From: Mesorhizobium sp.
GTDB lineage: Bacteria > Pseudomonadota > Alphaproteobacteria > Rhizobiales > Rhizobiaceae
Length of the DNA: 64,000 bases
Assembly: GCF_005063415.1 (NCBI RefSeq)
Contig: NZ_SUEG01000001.1
Location: forward strand, 62,001 to 126,000
Direction of reading: 5' to 3'
Positions within the stretch are counted from its first letter, which is position 1; each line of letters starts with the position of its first letter. This document shows positions 60,593-64,000 of this stretch, piece after piece. Under the pieces are notes generated by a model, which did no database searches, was not told where the DNA came from, and was given only the letters and a program-made list of their open reading frames with translations. Made by a program: the position numbers and the translations under genes.

Positions 60593-61654
60593 TCAGGATG
60601 CTCTCGCTTCACCGGGAGCGCTGATCAGGCGCGAATAGGCAGCTACATAGTCGTGGGCCATTCTCGTGGCAGAAAAACGGTTTTCGAATACGGCTCTCAC
60701 CTGTCGCCGGTCGAGGCGCAGCAATTCCGGTATCGAGGCGACCGCAGCATCGACCGTATCGACAAGGAAACCGGTCACGCCGTGGTCGATGATTTCCGGC
60801 AGGGCGCCGCATTTCCAGGCGATCACCGGCGTGCCGCAGGCCATAGCCTCTATCGCGGCAAGACCGAACGGCTCCGGCCAATCGATCGGAAACAGCAGGC
60901 CGGCCGCCTTGCCGAGGAATTCCGCTTTTCTGTCCTCTTCGATCTCGCCGATATAGTCGACGCGGTCGCCGTCGATCAGCGGCTCGACCGTATCGTGGAA
61001 AAAGGCGCGGTCGTCATCGCCGATCTTTGCCGCAAGCTTCAGTTTCAGCCCGGAGCGCAAGGCGATCTCGATGGCGCGGTCCGGGCGCTTGTCGCGCGAC
61101 AGCCGGCCGAGAAAGGCCAGATACGGCTCGTCTGCATCCGTCTCGAAAGTCGGCTCGTACATATTGATCGGCAGCCCGTGATGGATGGTCGCCAGCCAAT
61201 TGGCCCTGGGTAACCCGGTTCTCTGGCTGCGCGAAATGGAGATCATCGGAAAGCGCGGAAAACGCTCGTAGGCCGGGGCCAAGTCGACATAGTCGAGCCT
61301 GCCATGCGGTGTCGTCACCGTCCGGTCGGGCATGTGTTCGAAGAAAGGAAAATGCAGGAAGTGGCTGAGATGGAAATGGATAATGTCGAACTGTTGCGCT
61401 CGGTTCCTCACCTCGGCCAGCATCGCCAGATGCGCCGCGGTTTCGGATTTGTGCGGGCGCGGATCGAGACGGAGCGCCCGCTCGCGACACGCTACCAATT
61501 TCGCCGACGTCTTGGTATCGCCGCTGGCGAACAGGGTCACGTCATGGCCAAGCTCGACCAATCCCTCGGTCAGATAGGAGACGATGCGCTCCGTCCCTCC
61601 ATAGAACCGGGGTGGCACGGATTCATGGAGCGGCGCCACATGGGCTATTCTCAT
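60593..61654 (-). CDS. glycosyltransferase family 4 protein
   Basis: A 353-residue GT-B glycosyltransferase. The acceptor half opens MRIAHVAPLHESVPPRFYGGTERIV, and the donor half has YLAFLGRLSRDKRPDRAIEIA and the E-x7-E motif in WPEPFGLAAIEAMACGTPVIA. Members use nucleotide-sugars, often UDP- or GDP-linked. It is the first gene of the leftward cluster ending in otsB. Its product may be the sugar acted on by the next genes. A near-EcfG site lies upstream. Confidence 0.9.
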   Translation of the reverse strand: MRIAHVAPLHESVPPRFYGGTERIVSYLTEGLVELGHDVTLFASGDTKTSAKLVACRERALRLDPRPHKSETAAHLAMLAEVRNRAQQFDIIHFHLSHFLHFPFFEHMPDRTVTTPHGRLDYVDLAPAYERFPRFPMISISRSQRTGLPRANWLATIHHGLPINMYEPTFETDADEPYLAFLGRLSRDKRPDRAIEIALRSGLKLKLAAKIGDDDRAFFHDTVEPLIDGDRVDYIGEIEEDRKAEFLGKAAGLLFPIDWPEPFGLAAIEAMACGTPVIAWKCGALPEIIDHGVTGFLVDTVDAAVASIPELLRLDRRQVRAVFENRFSATRMAHDYVAAYSRLISAPGEARAS

Positions 61655-61694
61655 GTTTTGGCATTTCCCTCAAAAAGACGGCTCGTGGCATCGA

Positions 61695-61719
61695 AATGCA
61701 TCAGCCGCGCTAACGTTCC
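61695..61719 (-). promoter_or_regulatory. weak EcfG-like site upstream of the GT4 gene
   Basis: GGAAC (61719-61715), 16 bases, CATT (61698-61695) on the minus strand, one mismatch in the -10. It lies 41 bases before the GT4 start. Suggestive only. Confidence 0.35.
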
Positions 61720-61819
61720 CGTACAATGGCAAGATGTCACTCAATTGGGGCTTCCTGGCGCTTCCACCGCTGCTCGTCTGATCCAGCCAACATTTTCCAG
61801 GCCAAGCCCTCTTTTGCCG

Positions 61820-61844
61820 GGAACCAAAGTCGGGTTCGCGAGTT
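61820..61844 (+). promoter_or_regulatory. EcfG-like site upstream of the DUF982 gene
   Basis: GGAAC (61820-61824), 16 bases, AGTT (61841-61844), keeping the GTT core of the -10. It lies 45 bases before the DUF982 ATG, a good promoter distance. Confidence 0.45.
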
Positions 61845-61888
61845 TAATGGGGTTCGATCGCACGCATCCGGTCGACGGGGAGGAAATG

Positions 61889-62191
61889 ATGGACCGCTTG
61901 CAATTCTTTTCGCCCGTGCGGATTTTGCGCGGACAGGGACAGCCCGTGGAGGAGATCGACAACGTTGCCGAAGCTATGGCATTCTTGCGAAAATGGCCGG
62001 CCGGGCGGCGCGGGCCGGTTTACCAGTGCGCCGTGAATTGCTGCGCTGCGGCCATGGCCGGCCGGATGTCGGCCGAGGAAGCGAGAAAGGCTTTTGCCGG
62101 TTTCGCCCGGATCACCCGCCTGCTCGAGGGCGATAGGCCGTTGCCGATGAGCGGCGAGGATCGGCATGGCGATCACGCGTTGAGGCGATAG
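61889..62191 (+). CDS. DUF982 domain-containing protein
   Basis: A 100-residue small protein of the rhizobia-typical DUF982 family. The family pattern is seen in FFSPVRILRGQGQPVEEIDNV, RKWPAGRRGPVYQCAVNCCAAAMAG and SAEEARKAFAGFARI. Function is unknown; several copies are usual per rhizobial genome. GGGGAGGAA precedes two adjacent ATGs, and the second is chosen for spacing. A much longer in-frame frame back to 61304 is antisense to the GT4 gene and is rejected. Confidence 0.8.
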   Translation: MDRLQFFSPVRILRGQGQPVEEIDNVAEAMAFLRKWPAGRRGPVYQCAVNCCAAAMAGRMSAEEARKAFAGFARITRLLEGDRPLPMSGEDRHGDHALRR

Positions 62192-62471
62192 GCGCCAACT
62201 GCCGCAGATCGTTAGAGCAAGCAAGGGTGGCATTCAGCCGGAGCGCCCGATCGGCGACCGTCGCGCTTTCGCTTACATTTTCGCAGGTGCACTTGCGCTG
62301 ATACTTGGTGCCGAAGGCACTGCCTTCATTGCTCGCCTTCTGGCAGACCAACCTATGGCAAATCAAAGTCGCTTCGGTTGTCTCGGGGGTAAGGCCCGTG
62401 ATGACTATTGCGGTTGTCGTGGCCGCCATGCCCGTGATCGCGAACCGGAGTAAATTCCGAAAATTATGCAT
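62112..62471 (-). CDS. small exported cysteine-containing hypothetical protein
   Basis: A 119-residue product from ATG 62471, preceded by GCGAGGT with good spacing. Residues 1 to about 34 look like a signal peptide (basic MHNFRNLLRF, hydrophobic AITGMAATTTAIVITGL, then TTEA). The segment after it has cysteine pairs (LICHRLVCQK and RKCTCENV), which suggests disulfides. The last third is polar with no family likeness and overlaps the end of the convergent DUF982 gene by 80 bases, so the true protein may be a remnant. No match recognised. Confidence 0.45.
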   Translation of the reverse strand: MHNFRNLLRFAITGMAATTTAIVITGLTPETTEATLICHRLVCQKASNEGSAFGTKYQRKCTCENVSESATVADRALRLNATLACSNDLRQLAPIASTRDRHADPRRSSATAYRPRAGG

Positions 62472-62687
62472 AGATACCTCGCTTTCTGACGCCTCGCTTC
62501 TCGGGCTCGCGCCCAAGCTTCCTCATTGTCGAGTGGGTGTTTGCAACAGGGCCGCATACGGATCGCTTACGCCTCAGCCGTCGGGCTCAGGAGCGGCATA
62601 AAAAGTTGGACGAAGCGCAGACAACGGTGCCGCATTGCGGTATTTCGACCAGAAAAGGCCAGAGATGCACTTTTCGGGGAACGGATA

Positions 62688-62849
62688 ATGTCGAAACGGC
62701 TTAGACTGGTGCTGGGAACGGCCGGCGCTATTGCCGTCGCCATCGTCTGGGGGATCATCGCCACGTCGATGGGAGTGCCGTCGATTCTGATCACTGTCGG
62801 AGCGGTCGCGATCGGCGCGGGCATCTACAGCTATCAAAACCGGAACTGA
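62688..62849 (+). CDS. small membrane protein (53 residues)
   Basis: MSKRLRLVLG opens a short protein with two hydrophobic stretches (about 8-25 and 29-47) ending SYQNRN. GGGGAACGG lies just before the ATG. Unassigned; two-helix proteins of this size are frequent in rhizobia. The longer frame from 62526 lacks a ribosome binding site. Confidence 0.55.
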   Translation: MSKRLRLVLGTAGAIAVAIVWGIIATSMGVPSILITVGAVAIGAGIYSYQNRN

Positions 62850-63112
62850 TCCGGTACCCGGCGACGCGGCATAGCCCAAAACTCCCACGGTCGCAGACTG
62901 CCTGCGGCAATGCTCAGTGTACGAAAATTACCAACGACAGCGTTCTGTGGAACGAGTGGCCTGCCGACGCTATTGTGGTGGCGGTCCGAGACACCCCCGC
63001 CTCGGGCCATTGGCTCACCCAGCCGAGTGGTCCGCTGCTAGCTATGGCAGCGGACCTTCACCCGGAGGACCGACCCCGGAAGACGGACATTGTGCCGAAT
63101 CGAGGGAGAACG

Positions 63113-63337
63113 ATGGTCGTTGACGAGATTGCAGCGCGGCGCCTGAAAATTCTGATCGAGCAATATATTGAGGCCAGGAAGAGGCGCCACGGTGTGGTTT
63201 CTACCGCAGCGGCTGAGATCGCGATCAGGGCTGTCATGCAGAATTGCCCGGTCTCCGGAAAAGCCCTGGACGACATGATTGCGGCATGTGCGTTCGAACA
63301 TGGGCTGGGGGTGCTGTTCGATCGACCTGACGCATGA
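63113..63337 (+). CDS. small hypothetical protein (74 residues)
   Basis: A helical, charged cytosolic protein beginning MVVDEIAARRLKILIEQYIEARKRR, with CPVSGKALDDMIAACAFEHG near the end. AGGGAGAAC precedes the ATG with good spacing. No family recognised and no clear partner. The longer in-frame start at 62975 has no ribosome binding site. Confidence 0.6.
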   Translation: MVVDEIAARRLKILIEQYIEARKRRHGVVSTAAAEIAIRAVMQNCPVSGKALDDMIAACAFEHGLGVLFDRPDA

Positions 63338-63422
63338 AGGCCTAAACGCCATGAATCCCAACGCCAAAATCGCACGGTGCTGTCGTGCACAAATCCGACG
63401 CTGTTCCTGAGGCGCTCGCGAC

Positions 63423-63519
63423 TAAAGCGCGTCGCGTCGATCGGCCTCATGCGACGCGCTTTAAGTTCTTGTTTTTATGCATGTCGCAAAACCGCTGCAC
63501 ATTTTTGCGCGACATGCAT
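63423..63519. repeat. pair of perfect palindromes (rhizobial mosaic-element type)
   Basis: Palindrome 1 has 13-base perfect arms TAAAGCGCGTCGC (63423-63435) and GCGACGCGCTTTA (63451-63463) with a 15-base loop. Palindrome 2 has 11-base perfect arms ATGCATGTCGC (63477-63487) and GCGACATGCAT (63509-63519) with a 21-base loop. The pair, 13 bases apart in the gap before the DUF6894 gene, resembles dispersed rhizobial intergenic elements; a genome search would confirm. Confidence 0.7.
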
Positions 63520-63546
63520 TAGAGAAACCGACCAACCGGAGCAGCC

Positions 63547-63801
63547 ATGCCGAGATATTTTTTCCATTTCCGAAACAATGAGGGCCGCTTGACGGAAGAT
63601 TTCGAGGGTCAGGAGTTGGACGGTTTGTCCGCGGCTCAGGATAACGCCATGGCTTCGGCCAAGGAAATCCTGGCCGAGGGCCTGCTCAGCGGCAACCCGG
63701 TCCTGACAGGCCTTTCATTCGAAATCTGCGACGAGAACCGGAAACTGCTTTTCCGATTTCCCTTCTCGGAAGCTGCCGAAAAGGCTGGCGCTCGACCGTG
63801 A
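63547..63801 (+). CDS. DUF6894 family protein
   Basis: An 84-residue protein starting MPRYFFHFRNNEG, the characteristic PRYYFH/PRYFFH opening of this rhizobial family, followed by EDFEGQELDGLSAAQDNAMASAKEIL and C-terminal FEICDENRKLLFRFPFSEA. Function is unknown; genomes usually carry several paralogues. CGGAGCAGCC precedes the ATG. The remaining 199 bases of the window hold no supported gene. Confidence 0.8.
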   Translation: MPRYFFHFRNNEGRLTEDFEGQELDGLSAAQDNAMASAKEILAEGLLSGNPVLTGLSFEICDENRKLLFRFPFSEAAEKAGARP

Positions 63802-64000
63802 TTCGCCAAAAGCCCGGCAATGCGGGCGAGCTTTGATTGAGCCTGGCTGAAAAACCGCATGTCGCGGCAAGACGGTCGTTGGTGCAAATCAGCACCATGG
63901 GCAAATTAGTAGCATAGCTGCCGGCACAAAGCAAGAACAAACATGGCTTGCCTTGCCGAAGGGGTCTGCGTTTGAGGAACTCGAGGGCAGGCCCGGGTAG

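Noticed and set aside
61304-61888. Long in-frame upstream extension of the DUF982 frame (295 codons in total)
   Set aside because: It runs antisense through the GT4 gene and has no family likeness; the DUF982 protein begins at a clear GGGGAGGAA site at 61889.

Overview
This is a 64 kb stretch of GC-rich chromosome from an alphaproteobacterium of the order Hyphomicrobiales, most likely a Mesorhizobium or close relative. The evidence is the block order uppS-cdsA-rseP-bamA-lpxD-fabZ-lpxA-lpxI-lpxB, the order ppiD-trpD-trpC-moaC-moeA, gltX beside comEC and lexA, an alphaproteobacterial SOS box (GTTC-N7-GTTC), an EipB homologue, DUF982 and DUF1489 proteins, and rhizobial-type palindromic intergenic elements. 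No rRNA, tRNA, phage, CRISPR array or insertion sequence was recognised.

Layout. 0-9.3 kb: end of gatC, an acetyltransferase, gatA, a YdcF-like protein, DUF599, sdaA, DUF1489, a coupled VWA/J-domain pair, a D,D-carboxypeptidase with SPOR domain, and a phasin. 9.5-18.2 kb: clpS-clpA, a HIT protein, a leftward group (FemAB-like acyltransferase, glycerophosphodiesterase, RidA), eipB, an acyltransferase-like protein and DUF4031. 18.4-34.4 kb: rpsB-tsf, a LysR/NTF2-like/aldo-keto reductase module, then pyrH-frr-uppS-cdsA-rseP-bamA-lpxD-fabZ-lpxA-lpxI-lpxB, which carries ribosome recycling, undecaprenyl phosphate and phospholipid synthesis, outer-membrane assembly and lipid A synthesis. There is no dxr between cdsA and rseP. 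34.5-43.4 kb: gltA and gltX (leftward), a frameshifted comEC, lexA, and kynU with an alpha/beta-hydrolase that looks like a kynurenine formamidase. 43.4-53.4 kb: the leftward ppiD-trpD-trpC-moaC-moeA run, then tpiA, secG, an L,D-transpeptidase and pyrG. 53.4-64 kb is more accessory: DUF1697, a decayed NCS1 permease pseudogene, a four-gene sugar cluster (GT4 transferase, glycogen-debranching-type glycosidase, membrane-anchored GT20 OtsA-like synthase, OtsB-like phosphatase), and small proteins of the DUF982 and DUF6894 types.

Most of the window is ordinary core genome. The most interesting signals are regulatory or structural. A perfect GGAAC-N16-CGTT site, the EcfG general-stress promoter consensus, lies upstream of otsA, with weaker versions in the GT4/DUF982 intergenic region. 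A perfect palindrome sits inside the phasin promoter. Two composite palindromic elements and a ten-copy heptamer array occupy intergenic DNA. Two genes, comEC and the NCS1 permease, carry lesions. I found no convincing wholly new multi-gene system; the nearest candidates are the anchored-GT20 sugar cluster and the VWA/J-domain pair.
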